Assembly (NCBI GenBank): GCA_017307285.1
Contig: JAFKFI010000074.1
Location: 1-64,000, forward strand
Direction: 5' to 3'
Source: Alphaproteobacteria bacterium
GTDB lineage: Bacteria; Pseudomonadota; Alphaproteobacteria; Acetobacterales; Acetobacteraceae
DNA: 64,000 bases
Shown: piece by piece, positions 1-9,129 of the stretch
Position numbering within the stretch: the stretch's first letter is position 1
How the letters are laid out: every line of letters starts with the position of its first letter
The notes under the pieces: model-generated
What the model was told of the DNA's origin: nothing
Seen by the model: only the letters and a program-made list of their open reading frames with translations
Databases searched by the model: none
Program-made: the position numbers and the translations under genes

Positions 1-374
1 GGCGCTTGCCCGCGGAACGGGAGCGCGCTGGCCGGCTGCTGTAGCCACGGGCCGGCTTCGCCAAACATGAGCTCGAGGGCTGTCCCGATCTCCCGTAGAT
101 AATCGAGACGCCGGACCTCCTCGGCGGTGAGGGTGAATCTCGGCCGCCCGCCGGTGCGCGTCAGGCCGCCTTCGTGGCCGAGCAGCCGGAGCGCCTTCTC
201 GTCGGGGATTCCCCAGCGGTCCATGAGCGGCCAGAACGCCTTGGTGGTCACTGCCGGGGATGGGGCAGCCTGTGGCACATTGACGGGCTTGCTGGGTGCC
301 CGTCGCGTCGGACGCGACGCCTTGCGCGGCTGGGCCGATCGGGATGGGCGGGCGGCGGTCGATTTTCTCGGCAT
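1..374 (-). CDS. Xre/MbcA/ParS-type antitoxin, partial (3' end off the window)
   Basis: Reads leftwards from an ATG at 374 and stays open to the window edge, so about 124 residues are visible and the end is missing. The first 35 or so residues are basic and Ser/Pro/Ala-rich. A small domain follows with WPLMDRWGIPDEKALRLLG, then a Thr-Ala-Glu-Glu-Val helix and FGEAGPWLQQPASALPFRG. The last stretch fits the C-terminal toxin-binding domain (DUF2384) of MbcA/ParS/Xre antitoxins, where a Trp-Leu-x-x-Pro turn is followed by a Gly-x-x-Pro segment. Such antitoxins neutralise RES-domain toxins, usually encoded directly downstream, which here would be left of the window. The call rests on this short C-terminal pattern. 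An ATG at 224 is a possible internal start. Confidence 0.6.
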   Translation of the reverse strand, partial: MPRKSTAARPSRSAQPRKASRPTRRAPSKPVNVPQAAPSPAVTTKAFWPLMDRWGIPDEKALRLLGHEGGLTRTGGRPRFTLTAEEVRRLDYLREIGTALELMFGEAGPWLQQPASALPFRGQA

Positions 375-1306
375 TTGCGGGCAGGCTAGCGGAATGGCGG
401 CGCTGCGCAAGCTCTCGTAAGAGCCGTGGCGCCGATACTTGGCTATCGGGCGAGAATAGGTCGGGAAAGAGGCAAGAACTTGCCGGCAAGGCGGCGTTCG
501 TGACTGGCGGGGCGAGCGGCATCGGGCTCGCTCTCGGCCGGGCGTTCGCCACTTCGGGCATGAAGGTGATTCTCGCCGACATCGAGACCGACGCGCTGGC
601 GGCGGCTGTCGGCAGCCTGCGCGATCTCGCGCCGGACGTGCGCGGCGTGGCCTGCGACGTTGCCGACCCCGCGAGCGTGGAGCGTGCGGCCGCGGCGGCG
701 TTCGAGGCGTTCGGGCGTATCCATGTCGTTTGCAACAACGCCGGCGTCGGCGGCGGCAGCGGCATCGACGACATCTCGCTCGAAAATTGGCGATGGGTGC
801 TCGACGTCAATTTGATGGGCGTGCTGCACGGCATAAGAAGTTTCCTGCCGCATATCCGGGCGCATGGTGAGGGCGGTCACATCGTCAACACCGCGTCGAT
901 GGCCGGGATGGTGAGCGGGCTCGGGTTCAGCCCGTATGGGGCGAGCAAGTTCGCCGTGGTCACGATGTCGGAGGGACTGGCGATGCAGCTCAAGCCGCTC
1001 GGCATTGGCGTGACCGTGCTTTGCCCCGGCTTCGTGCGCACCCGCATCAGCGAGAGCGCGCGCAACCGGCCCGCGCGCTACGGGGCGGCCCGGCGGCCCG
1101 ACCCCGCGAGCCAGGCGGGCCAGCTGGCGGCCCGGCTTGCCGAGCTCGGACGCGCCGGGCTTGACCCGCGCGATGTTGCCGCCCAAGTGCTCCACGCCAT
1201 TCGCGAGGACGAACTCTACGTGTTCACGCATCCGGACATGCGCGCCGAGCTGGAGGAGAGGTTCGCCGCCATCCTGTCGGCGATGGACAGGGCGGCGGCC
1301 CGCTAA
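344..1306 (+). CDS. SDR-family NAD(P)-dependent oxidoreductase
   Basis: Classical short-chain dehydrogenase. It has a TGGASGIG nucleotide-binding loop, a CDVAD segment, NNAG, the catalytic Ser in NTASMAG and the Tyr-x3-Lys pair in YGASK, followed by CPGFVRT. It should oxidise or reduce an alcohol/carbonyl substrate that cannot be named from sequence. The start is unclear. SDRs normally begin just before the [12 protein letters not shown] segment (about position 476), but no ATG, GTG or TTG lies there in frame. The nearest in-frame starts are ATG 344 and GTG 296, both overlapping the divergent antitoxin gene and adding about 45 non-SDR residues. A non-standard start or an N-terminal lesion is possible. 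The stop overlaps the next ATG (TAATG), indicating translational coupling with the flavin-dependent oxidoreductase. Confidence 0.85.
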   Translation: MGGRRSIFSAFAGRLAEWRRCASSRKSRGADTWLSGENRSGKRQELAGKAAFVTGGASGIGLALGRAFATSGMKVILADIETDALAAAVGSLRDLAPDVRGVACDVADPASVERAAAAAFEAFGRIHVVCNNAGVGGGSGIDDISLENWRWVLDVNLMGVLHGIRSFLPHIRAHGEGGHIVNTASMAGMVSGLGFSPYGASKFAVVTMSEGLAMQLKPLGIGVTVLCPGFVRTRISESARNRPARYGAARRPDPASQAGQLAARLAELGRAGLDPRDVAAQVLHAIREDELYVFTHPDMRAELEERFAAILSAMDRAAAR

Positions 1307-2298
1307 TGACCAAGCCCGCGCTCTCCGTCCTCGATCTCGCGCCAGTGCCGCAAGGGAGCACGCCGGGGGACGCGTTGCGCCGCTCGCTCGACCTCGCGCG
1401 CCACGTCGAGGACTGGGGCTATCGCCGCTTCTGGCTGGCCGAGCATCACAACATGATCGGCATTGCCAGCGCCGCGACCGCCGTGGTCATCGGCTACATC
1501 GCCGGGGGCACGCAAACGATCCGCGTCGGCTCGGGCGGCATCATGCTGCCCAACCATGCGCCCATGCTCATAGCCGAGCAGTTCGGCACCCTGGAATCGC
1601 TCTATCACGGCCGTATCGATCTCGGGCTCGGGCGGGCGCCCGGCACCGACCAGCGCACCTTGCGCGCGCTGCGCCGCGACCCTTCCTCCGCCGATGCTTT
1701 CCCGCAGGACGTGCTCGAATTGCAGGCGCTGCTCGGCCCGTTGCGGCCCGGCCAGACGGTGCAGGCGGTTCCTGGGACGGATCTCAACGTGCCGCTGTGG
1801 ATCCTCGGGTCCAGCCTGTTCGGCGCGCAGCTTGCCGCGATGCTCGGCTTGCCCTTCGCCTTCGCCTCGCATTTCGCGCCGGAGGCGCTGATGCAGGCGC
1901 TGGAAATCTACCGTGCCCGCTTCAAGCCCTCCGCGCAGCTCAAGCATCCCTATGCGATGGTCGGCTGCAATGTCGTTGCGGCGGAAACCGACGCCGAGGC
2001 GCGGCGACTGTTCACCTCGATCCAGCAGAGCTTCACCAATCTGTTCCGCGGCACGCGGGGCCAGCTGCAGCCGCCGATCGACGACATCGAGACCTATTGG
2101 TCGCCGGGCGAGAAGGCGCAGGCGATGGGCATGCTGGCCTGCTCCTTCGTCGGCTCCCCGGCCACCATCGAGCGTGATCTGGGGCGCTTCGTCGAACGCA
2201 CGGGCGCCGACGAGCTGATGGTCGCCTCGGCGATCTACGACCATCCGGCGCGGCTGCGCTCGTACGAACTACTCGCCGGGATTTACGAAACTCCGTGA
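1306..2298 (+). CDS. LLM-class flavin-dependent oxidoreductase
   Basis: 330-residue luciferase-like monooxygenase-fold protein, close to the single-subunit MsnO8/YhbW group. Typical segments are [11 protein letters not shown] at the N-terminus, FWLAEHHNM (the conserved Ala-Glu-His-His), [23 protein letters not shown] and a late SPATIERDL. Enzymes of this group use reduced flavin (FMNH2 or F420H2) to oxidise small organic molecules; the substrate is unknown. The ATG overlaps the stop of the upstream SDR by one base, so the two are almost certainly one transcript and may act in the same catabolic or detoxification step (inference). Confidence 0.88.
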   Translation: MTKPALSVLDLAPVPQGSTPGDALRRSLDLARHVEDWGYRRFWLAEHHNMIGIASAATAVVIGYIAGGTQTIRVGSGGIMLPNHAPMLIAEQFGTLESLYHGRIDLGLGRAPGTDQRTLRALRRDPSSADAFPQDVLELQALLGPLRPGQTVQAVPGTDLNVPLWILGSSLFGAQLAAMLGLPFAFASHFAPEALMQALEIYRARFKPSAQLKHPYAMVGCNVVAAETDAEARRLFTSIQQSFTNLFRGTRGQLQPPIDDIETYWSPGEKAQAMGMLACSFVGSPATIERDLGRFVERTGADELMVASAIYDHPARLRSYELLAGIYETP

Positions 2299-2301
2299 CG
2301 T

Positions 2302-2715
2302 CTAATCGTCGAAATGCGTCAGTTCCGCGCCGTTATCGGCGACGAATACGGCAAGCAGGCTGGCGGGCTCCGTCGCGCTGGCATTCTCGCTGACGAGATG
2401 CTCGCTGCCGGGCGGCTCAAAGAAGCCCTCGCCCGCCTTGTAGACATGGGCCGGCCCGGTCCCCGAACTTTCCGAGCGGATGGCGCCGGAGACAACGTAG
2501 GCAAAGACGCTGCCCGCATGGTGGTGCTTGGCCGATTTTCCGCCCGGCGCATAGGTGACGAGAACGGCTGTCAGGGTCTTGCCCGGCACGTTCGGCAGCG
2601 CCTGCGCGAGCACCGGCGACACTTTCTCCGCGTTGCGTTCGCCGGCAGCGCGCGAGGTGGGGCCGGCCAGCGTGACGCAGCCGACGAGCAGCACGGCGGC
2701 GAGTTTCGTGTTCAT
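2302..2715 (-). CDS. Cupin-domain protein, exported, probable lipoprotein
   Basis: 137 residues. The N-terminus is a short basic segment, a hydrophobic core and LLVGC, which fits a lipobox with Cys13 as the acylation site; alternatively it is an ordinary signal peptide ending near TSRAAG. The rest is one cupin barrel: GGKSAKHHHAGSVFAYV carries the metal-binding His cluster of motif 1 and GEGFFEPPGSEHLVSEN is motif 2. Periplasmic single-cupin proteins of this sort are common and mostly uncharacterised. A good Shine-Dalgarno (GGGAGG) precedes the ATG. It is convergent with the LLM oxidoreductase, three bases apart. Confidence 0.82.
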   Translation of the reverse strand: MNTKLAAVLLVGCVTLAGPTSRAAGERNAEKVSPVLAQALPNVPGKTLTAVLVTYAPGGKSAKHHHAGSVFAYVVSGAIRSESSGTGPAHVYKAGEGFFEPPGSEHLVSENASATEPASLLAVFVADNGAELTHFDD

Positions 2716-2806
2716 CGGATCGTCCTCCCTTGGTTTGGATCGGCGCGATTAGTGTTCCGCGCCCGCGCGCATATGACTCGGCCGGATGCCGAGGCCCGTG
2801 CGCGTT

Positions 2807-3004
2807 TCATCGTTCGCTTGGATCGGGTATATCGAATTCCGAAACCGCTTCGATCCGGCGCAACGCGTCGCGCTCGTGGCTCGGATCGAGGCGGGCGACC
2901 TGGGCCGCAACGCGCTTTCGCACGGATTGCAACCGCGCATCCGGTAAGACGAGGCGCAATTGACACGGTCCTCGCCTGCGCCGCCCATCGCACATCATCC
3001 TCAT
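2807..3004 (-). CDS. Small hypothetical protein (65 aa)
   Basis: Start chosen at the ATG at 3004 because AAGGAG lies six bases upstream on the minus strand, the best ribosome-binding site nearby. The product is short and basic. Its second half is a likely amphipathic helix rich in Arg/Val/Ala (SVRKRVAAQVARLDPSHE) followed by an acidic tail. No family recognised. Support comes from the Shine-Dalgarno and the helix-like composition; nothing else confirms that it is translated. Confidence 0.4.
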   Translation of the reverse strand: MRMMCDGRRRRGPCQLRLVLPDARLQSVRKRVAAQVARLDPSHERDALRRIEAVSEFDIPDPSER

Positions 3005-3135
3005 TCCGAACTCCTTGGCGACGCGGAATACGAACCGTAACACGTTAGGCGTCCGACGCCGAAGCGCCCTCGGATGCCCGCCACCGATGCTTGCGCGGCT
3101 TCGGCGTGCCCTTTTGGTCTTGTCAAGCTGAGTGT

Positions 3136-4215
3136 ATGGCTCGGTGCCTTGAAAGCGGAGTGCTGCACCCGATGCCCGTGCGATCCTCGACCGGCGACGA
3201 GCGGCCAACTCAGCTGATTGACCTGGCGCTGCAGGGCGGCGGATCGCATGGCGCCTTCACGTGGGGCGTGCTGGATCGGCTGCTCGAGGAGCCCTGGATG
3301 CGGATCGAGGCCGTCTCCGGCACCTCGGCCGGTGCCATGAACGCGGCGGTGATGGCCGACGGCCACGCCAAGGCCGGGGGCGAGGGCGCGCGCCGGGCGC
3401 TCGAAACCTTCTGGCGCAGGGTCTCCGAGGCCGCTCTGCTAAGCCCGCTGCAGCGTAGTCCGCTCGACGTGCTGCTCGGGCGTTGGACGCTCGATCACTC
3501 GCCCGCCTATATCGGCCTCGATCTTCTGGCGCGGGTCTTCTCGCCCTACGATCTGAGCTTCGGCGGATCGAACCCGCTATCGCAGGTTTTGTCCGACACG
3601 GTCGATTTCGCCCGCCTCGCCAACGCTCCGATTAAGCTGTTCATCACGGCGACCAATGTGCGAACCGGGCGGCCGCGTGTGTTCCGCAACGCGGATTTGT
3701 CGCCCGACGTGCTACTCGCCTCGGCCTGCTTGCCAACCATGTTCCAGGCGGTGGAGATCGACGGCGATCCCTATTGGGACGGCGGCTATTCCGGCAATCC
3801 GACGATGACCCCGCTGATCCAGGAAAGCATTTCCGACGACACGATCCTGGTCGGCATCAATCCGGTGGAGCGTCCCGGCATCCCGCGCTCGGCGCGCGAC
3901 ATCCTCAACCGTTTGAACGAGGTGTCGTTCAACGCGGTGTTGCTGAAGGAGCTGCGGATGATGGCGCTGCTGCGCCAGGTCGCCGATCCCGGCAACGCCG
4001 AGTGCGCGCACTGGGCGAGAATGCGCATCCATCTGATCAGGAGCGACATGCTGACCGGATTGGGCTCCTCCTCGAAGCTCAACGCGGAATGGGCGTTCCT
4101 CGCCATGCTGCGCGACGAGGGGCGGCGCGCGGCGGAGGAGTTTCTCGCGACGCAGGGCGAGGATCTCGGGCGGCGCTCGACGCTCGACATCGACCGGCTG
4201 CTGCAGGGCGTCTGA
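3136..4215 (+). CDS. Patatin-like phospholipase
   Basis: 359 residues from the ATG at 3136 (an ATG at 3172 is also possible). It carries the full patatin signature: oxyanion-hole glycines GGGSHG at about 34-39, the nucleophile elbow GTSAG with Ser64, and the catalytic Asp in WDGGYSGNP near residue 216, forming the Ser-Asp dyad. Patatins hydrolyse acyl chains from phospholipids or other acyl esters. No signal peptide is seen, so it is probably cytoplasmic or membrane-associated. The permease gene starts four bases after its stop, suggesting one operon. Confidence 0.92.
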   Translation: MARCLESGVLHPMPVRSSTGDERPTQLIDLALQGGGSHGAFTWGVLDRLLEEPWMRIEAVSGTSAGAMNAAVMADGHAKAGGEGARRALETFWRRVSEAALLSPLQRSPLDVLLGRWTLDHSPAYIGLDLLARVFSPYDLSFGGSNPLSQVLSDTVDFARLANAPIKLFITATNVRTGRPRVFRNADLSPDVLLASACLPTMFQAVEIDGDPYWDGGYSGNPTMTPLIQESISDDTILVGINPVERPGIPRSARDILNRLNEVSFNAVLLKELRMMALLRQVADPGNAECAHWARMRIHLIRSDMLTGLGSSSKLNAEWAFLAMLRDEGRRAAEEFLATQGEDLGRRSTLDIDRLLQGV

Positions 4216-4219
4216 CACG

Positions 4220-5674
4220 ATGGGTCTTCTCGGCGTCCTGCTCGGCCTCGCGCTGCTGGTCTGGCTGGCCTTTCGCGGCTGGAGCGTGCTGCTGCTTGCG
4301 CCGGCGGCAGCGCTGCTGGCAGCCGTCTTCGCCCGCGAGCCGCTGCTCGCGCACTGGACGCAGACCTTCATGGGCAGCGCCACGCAGTTCCTGGCGCAAT
4401 TCTTCCCGCTTTTCCTGCTCGGCGCGCTATTCGGCAAGCTGATGGAGGACAGCGGATCGGTCAGGGCGATCGCAAGCTGGATGACCGAACGCCTCGGCGC
4501 GAGGCGCGCCATGCTCGCCGTGGTGCTGGCCGGCGCCCTCGTGACCTATGGCGGCGTCAGCCTGTTCGTCGCCTTCTTCGTGCTGGCCCCGATGGCCGAG
4601 GCGCTGTTCCGTGCCGCCTCCATCCCACGCCGATTAATGCCGGCGGCGATCGCCCTCGGCACCTCGACCTTCACCATGTCGGCGCTGCCAGGCACGCCGG
4701 CGATCCAGAACGCCATCCCGATGCCGTTCTTCGGCACGACCCCGTTTGCAGCACCTGGGCTCGGCATCATCGCCGCCGCCATCATGCTCGGCTTCGGGCT
4801 GTGGTGGCTCGGACGTGCCGAGGCCGCGGCACGGCGGCGCGGCGAGGGCTTCGGCAGTGCCGCGCCTGTGCCGGTCGACGCCGCCGCCGAGGACGAGATG
4901 GTGCGCGAGCGGACGACCACGGCACACACCTTCGATCCGGTGGAAATCCACAGCGCCGAACGCGCAAGGGTGCCGCCGCCCATTCTGTTAGCCGCGCTGC
5001 CTCTGGCCGTGGTCGTCGCCGTCAACCTGCTGATGTCCTTTGTTGTCCTGCCTCGCATGGACACGGCCTTCCTGGCCGAGCCGCGCTGGGGCGCGACGTC
5101 GCTCGCCGCCGTCGGCGGGGTGTGGTCGGTGGCGGTGGCGCTCGCCGCGGCAATCCTCACCTTGTTGGCCGTGGCGGGGCGGCGCCTGCCCGCCATCCGG
5201 GAGAGCATGGATGCCGGTGCGAATGCCGCCGTGCTGCCGGCATTCAGCGTGGCGAGCCTGGTCGGCTTCGGTGCCGTCGTCGCGGCGCTGCCCGCCTTTG
5301 CCCTGGTGCGCGACTGGGTGCTCGGCATCGGCGGCGGCCCCTTGGTGTCGCTCGCCGTCGCGACCAACGTCCTCTCCGCCCTGACGGGCTCGGCCTCGGG
5401 CGGGCTGACCATCGCGTTGGACGCCCTGGGCCCGACCTACATGCATCTCGCGGCGGAGCAGGGTATCGATCCGGCGCTCCTGCATCGGGTCGCAGTCATC
5501 GGTGCGGGCACATTGGACAGCCTGCCCCACAACGGCGCCGTCGTGACGCTACTCGCGGTCTGCGGGTCGACGCATGCCAAGAGCTACTTCGACATCGTCA
5601 TGGTCGGCATTGTCGGAGCGCTGCTTGCTCTCGCCGTCGTCATCGTGCTGGGCGGCCTGATCGGATCGTTCTGA
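4220..5674 (+). CDS. GntP-family permease
   Basis: 484 residues with about a dozen hydrophobic segments and a polar cytoplasmic loop near residues 200-250. Family features are the early FPLFLLGALFGKLMEDSGS segment, MSALPGTPAIQNAIP and the late LDSLPHNGAVVTLLAVCG, all typical of GntP/gluconate and related organic-acid proton symporters. The true substrate (gluconate, hydroxy acid, other carboxylate) cannot be read off. It follows the patatin gene by four bases. Confidence 0.85.
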   Translation: MGLLGVLLGLALLVWLAFRGWSVLLLAPAAALLAAVFAREPLLAHWTQTFMGSATQFLAQFFPLFLLGALFGKLMEDSGSVRAIASWMTERLGARRAMLAVVLAGALVTYGGVSLFVAFFVLAPMAEALFRAASIPRRLMPAAIALGTSTFTMSALPGTPAIQNAIPMPFFGTTPFAAPGLGIIAAAIMLGFGLWWLGRAEAAARRRGEGFGSAAPVPVDAAAEDEMVRERTTTAHTFDPVEIHSAERARVPPPILLAALPLAVVVAVNLLMSFVVLPRMDTAFLAEPRWGATSLAAVGGVWSVAVALAAAILTLLAVAGRRLPAIRESMDAGANAAVLPAFSVASLVGFGAVVAALPAFALVRDWVLGIGGGPLVSLAVATNVLSALTGSASGGLTIALDALGPTYMHLAAEQGIDPALLHRVAVIGAGTLDSLPHNGAVVTLLAVCGSTHAKSYFDIVMVGIVGALLALAVVIVLGGLIGSF

Positions 5675-5702
5675 GCCGACCCCGCGCATCGCGACGGCGT
5701 GG

Positions 5703-6631
5703 TCAATCTATCCGTATCACCACCTTCCCGACATGCGCCTGTGACTGCAGATGTCGGTAGGCCTCCTTCGCCTCCGCGAACGCAGGATCAGGCTGCTGCG
5801 CATGACCGGGGTAGGGTTGATCTCGCCGCCGGTCAGCACGCCGATCAGATGCACCTGCCCGCCGATGCGTGTCGCCGCCACCGAGCGCGGCAGCGTGCCT
5901 GCACCGCCGACCTCGACAACGTGGTCCACGCCTTCGCCGCCAGTCAGCGCGAGAACCTGCTCCTGCCATTCCGGGTGCTGCTTGTAGTTCACGCCGTCGC
6001 TGGCGCCGAGATCGCGGGCGCGCGCCAGTTTCTCGTCGGACGACGATGTCGCGATCACCCGCGCGCCCGCGGCGTGCGCCAGTTGCAGCGCGAAGATCGA
6101 CACGCCGCCAGTGCCGAGCACCAGCACAGTCTGGCCGCTGGCCAGCGGATGCCCGCCGAACAGCGCGTTCCATGCGGTCACGGCCGCGCAGGGCAGCGTC
6201 GCGCCCTGCTCGAAGGACAGGTGTGCAGGCACATGCACGAGTCCGTTTTGGTCGAACAGCACGTATTCCGCGAGCACGCCGTCGATCGCGCCGCCCAACG
6301 CGCTCGCGCCGTCCGCCGCAGTGATCGCGCCGCCGATCCAGCTCTGCATGAAGATGCCGGCCACTCGGTCGCCCGGCTTCACCCGCGTGACGTCGGGGCC
6401 GGTCTCCACCACCTCGCCCGCGCCGTCCGACAGCGGCACGAGGTTCTCGGGCGCAGCGCCGCGTGCGTAGCGGCCGCTTGCCACCATCAGGTCGCGGTAA
6501 TTGAGCGACGCCGCGCGCACCCGCACCAGCACCTGGCCGCGCGCCGGGCGCGGAATGTCGCGTTCGGCGAGCGTCAGCGTGTCGATGCCGGCGGGCTTCG
6601 GGAAACGGTAGAATTTCATCCGGTGCTCCAT
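5703..6631 (-). pseudogene. MDR-family alcohol dehydrogenase, C-terminus disrupted by out-of-frame deletion
   Basis: The first about 285 residues are a normal medium-chain dehydrogenase/quinone-oxidoreductase-type protein: SLNYRDLMVASGRY, SDGAGEVVETGPDV, KPGDRV, CAAVTAWNALFG, the nucleotide-binding VLGTGGVS and IGVLTGGEINPTPVM. Right after MRSSLILR the frame runs into an Arg-rich tail and stops at 5717. The expected C-terminus, FAEAKEAYRHLQ through GKVVIRID, is present but in another frame, ending at 5703. The segment that normally joins the two (about 30-35 residues, substrate-domain return) is missing. The simplest explanation is an internal deletion not divisible by three. The start overlaps the stop of the hydroxyacid dehydrogenase; an ATG at 6619 with GGAG upstream is an alternative start. 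Confidence 0.72.
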
Positions 6632-7611
6632 CAGTAGCCGCGCGCGGTGTCGAACCGGTTCGGCAGTGGCCGCCCGTCGCGCAGCGCGCGCAGATTGTCG
6701 AAGAAGATGTCCAGGCTGAGCGGATTATAGGTGCGCGGGTCGTCCGCCGAAGTGTGCGGGCTCATCACCAGATTGGGAGTGCGCCAGAGCCGATGGCCCG
6801 GCGGCACCGGTTCCGGCGTGAACACGTCGAGCACCGCGCCCGAGAGATGCCCTTCCTCCAGCAGGTCGCACAACGCGTCCTGATCGAGCAGCCCGCCGCG
6901 CCCGATATTCACCAGGCCCGCGCCGCGCGGCAGCAGCAACAGGCGCCGCCGGTCGATCAGGCCGCGCGTCGCCTCGGTGAGCGGGGAAGCGAGCAGCAAG
7001 CACTCCGTCGTCGGCAACATCGCGTCGAGATCGGCCGTGGCGATCACCCGCTCGCAATGCGGATGCGCGCCACCCTCTGTGCGAACGCCGGTAACGCGCA
7101 TCCCGAACCGCGCGGCCTGCATCGCCGCAGCACCGCCCAGCGTGCCGAGCCCGACGATGGTGATGCGCTGCCCGCCGAGTGCGTGTCCCCATCGCTTCTC
7201 CCAGCGCTCGGCGCGCTGCGCCGTGACCATTGCCGGCATCCCGCTCGCCAGCATCAGCACCGCCATGATGGCGAACTCGCCGGCCTTCACGGCGTGCGCG
7301 CCCCGGTTGTTGAGCAGCACCGCGCCGTCGGGCAGCCAATCGTACGGAGCGAGCGTGTCGAGCCCTGCGGAGGTAACGGATACCAGCCTCAGTCGGGTGG
7401 CCCCGCGTGGCGGCAATCTGCGCAGCGTGTCGACATCGGTAATCAGCGCTTCCGCCTCGGTCATTGCCCGCGCGAATTCGGCTTCCGTTGCGCTGATGCT
7501 CACATCATGGTCCGCGCCGATCGAGCCTGCCCGCGTGGCCGCCTCGGCCCATTGGTCGAGGGTGAAGGCGAACGGATCGCCGGGCGGTGGGTTCTGGATG
7601 TGGACGCGCAT
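6631..7611 (-). CDS. D-isomer-specific 2-hydroxyacid dehydrogenase
   Basis: 326 residues with the two-domain architecture of the family. The Rossmann loop is VGLGTLGG near residue 155; NIGRGGLLDQDAL contains the expected Arg-Gly segment; VLDVFTPEPVPPGH carries the Glu region; MSPHTSADDP carries the catalytic His. These enzymes reduce 2-keto acids to D-2-hydroxy acids with NAD(P)H or the reverse. It sits upstream of the broken alcohol dehydrogenase, whose ATG overlaps its stop, so the two formed an operon. Confidence 0.88.
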   Translation of the reverse strand: MRVHIQNPPPGDPFAFTLDQWAEAATRAGSIGADHDVSISATEAEFARAMTEAEALITDVDTLRRLPPRGATRLRLVSVTSAGLDTLAPYDWLPDGAVLLNNRGAHAVKAGEFAIMAVLMLASGMPAMVTAQRAERWEKRWGHALGGQRITIVGLGTLGGAAAMQAARFGMRVTGVRTEGGAHPHCERVIATADLDAMLPTTECLLLASPLTEATRGLIDRRRLLLLPRGAGLVNIGRGGLLDQDALCDLLEEGHLSGAVLDVFTPEPVPPGHRLWRTPNLVMSPHTSADDPRTYNPLSLDIFFDNLRALRDGRPLPNRFDTARGY

Positions 7612-7657
7612 TCCACTCCCTTCCGCCGCGCCCCCGCGCCTGTCAACCTAACGCGCA

Positions 7658-8302
7658 ATGCTGCCCATTTTGTTCCGCGACCAGCGTTTCGTCGTGCTCG
7701 ACAAGCCGGCCGGCCTGCCGGTGCATCCGGGACCGCGCGGCGGGGCGAGCGTCGAGGACTCGTTTCCGGCATTGTCGCGGCGGCGCGACGGGCCGTGGCT
7801 CGCGCACCGGCTGGACGCGGATACCTCGGGCTGTCTCGTCGTTGCGTTGCGGCGCGCCGCTCTGCTCGCCGCTCAAGCCGAGTTCGCCGCCGGGCGGGCG
7901 CACAAGACGTATTGGGCGGTCGTGCGAGGCGGGCCGGCCCAGGAGGCGGGAAAGATCGAGAACCGGCTGCACAAGATCAACACGCCGGTCGGTTGGCGCA
8001 TGGCGGTCGGTCCGGGCGGCCAGCCGGCCATCACCGAGTGGCGCGTGCGCGGCCGCGCCACGACGTGCTCCTGGCTGGAGCTGGCGCCGCGCACCGGCCG
8101 GACGCATCAAGTGCGGGTGCATTGCGCGGCCCTCGGCTGCCCGATCCTAGGCGATCGCGTGTACGGCGACGGCAACGGGCGGCTGCACCTGCTCGCCCGC
8201 AGCATCGAACTCATGCTTGACCCGCCGCTCGTGGCCGTCGCTCAGCCGCCGGAACACATGCTCCGCGCATTGAGCGCGTGCGGTTGGGAAAGCGACGTGT
8301 GA
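7658..8302 (+). CDS. RluA-family RNA pseudouridine synthase
   Basis: 214 residues with no S4 domain. It holds VLDKPAGLPVHPG, then HRLDADTSG with the catalytic Asp53, then LELAPRTGRTHQVRVH and LGDRVYG, the standard motif series of RluA/RluC/RluD enzymes. It isomerises a uridine to pseudouridine in rRNA or tRNA; which position cannot be inferred. Shorter than RluC/RluD because the S4 domain is absent, like RluA/TruC-type members. Divergent from the hydroxyacid dehydrogenase with only 46 bases between them. Confidence 0.9.
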   Translation: MLPILFRDQRFVVLDKPAGLPVHPGPRGGASVEDSFPALSRRRDGPWLAHRLDADTSGCLVVALRRAALLAAQAEFAAGRAHKTYWAVVRGGPAQEAGKIENRLHKINTPVGWRMAVGPGGQPAITEWRVRGRATTCSWLELAPRTGRTHQVRVHCAALGCPILGDRVYGDGNGRLHLLARSIELMLDPPLVAVAQPPEHMLRALSACGWESDV

Positions 8303-8378
8303 ACGGCTTCACTGTGCCGCAGAGCATGGCTGCCTAGAAGCTTCGGCGACCGCATCGTCGTCACCGAAGGAATGTCCC

Positions 8379-8867
8379 ATGATCCACCACGTTTCCATCC
8401 CCGCGAGCCAGCCTGAGGCTGTCGCGGAGGCCCTCGCGGAAATCATGCGGGGCCGTGTGTTTCCGTTCCCCGGCCCGGTGCCCGGCGGCTTCATGGCGGT
8501 GAGCGGCGACGAGCACGGCACCATGATCGAGATCTATCCGGAGAACATCGCGTTCCGGCCGGGCACTGGCGACGAGGAGGTCGTGCCGATGACCGCAGCG
8601 CCGGTACGCGATCACGCCTTCCACGTCCTGCTGTCGGTGCCGGTCGATCAGGAGACAGTGATGGCAGTGGGCCGGCGCATGGGCTGGCGCACCCAGCTCT
8701 GCGGACGCGGCCAGCCTGGCCAGGAACCGCTTTTCCACGTTATCGAATTGTGGGTCGAGAACCGCCTAATGATAGAGGTCGCCACCCCGGAGATGGTTCC
8801 GGCCTACGCAAGGCTGATCCAGTTCCCGGTGCTCGAGACGTTCTTCTCTCAGCAACAGGCGGCTTGA
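8379..8867 (+). CDS. VOC/glyoxalase-like hypothetical protein
   Basis: 162 residues. It begins IHHVSIPASQPEAVAEALAE, the usual opening strand-helix of the vicinal-oxygen-chelate (glyoxalase/bleomycin resistance) fold. A second similar strand-helix pattern (DHAFHVLLSVPVDQE) begins about 70 residues later, matching the duplicated module of that fold. Metal ligands cannot be assigned with confidence. A clear GAAGGA site lies upstream of the ATG. Monocistronic, followed by a factor-independent terminator at 8908-8942. Confidence 0.6.
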   Translation: MIHHVSIPASQPEAVAEALAEIMRGRVFPFPGPVPGGFMAVSGDEHGTMIEIYPENIAFRPGTGDEEVVPMTAAPVRDHAFHVLLSVPVDQETVMAVGRRMGWRTQLCGRGQPGQEPLFHVIELWVENRLMIEVATPEMVPAYARLIQFPVLETFFSQQQAA

Positions 8868-8907
8868 ACAGCCATCATCGTCGCTTCGTGGATTGAGCAA
8901 CGTCGGG

Positions 8908-8942
8908 CAGCCACCGTCGCTAGCGACAGTGGCTGCGTTTTA
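8908..8942 (+). terminator. Rho-independent terminator after the VOC-like gene
   Basis: Inverted repeat with a 13-bp stem containing one mismatch (CAGCCAC-CGTCGC against GCGACAGTGGCTG), closed by a tiny loop and followed by CGTTTTA. Located 40 bases after the stop of the upstream gene. Confidence 0.7.
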
Positions 8943-9129
8943 CATTCGATCGTGACACGATATTCATTAGAATTGTGGAACATCCGCAAGGATTTCGCTA
9001 CCGTCGCATGCCCCTGAGGGATGCGGCCGACATGGCAGAGCTCCAATTCAAGGCCCGACGAAGAACCACGCTCGGGTTCGGGGCGACCGACCAACACGGC
9101 ATTGCAAGCGGGCGTTGTCATTGCCCGCG

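Noticed and set aside
443-1231. A 262-codon open frame opposite the SDR gene
   Set aside because: Arg/His/Ala-rich translation without motifs, entirely opposite a clear SDR with catalytic residues.
2945-2960. TTGACA-like sequence at about 2950 as a promoter
   Set aside because: No suitable -10 at the right distance, and it lies within the small hypothetical gene on the minus strand.
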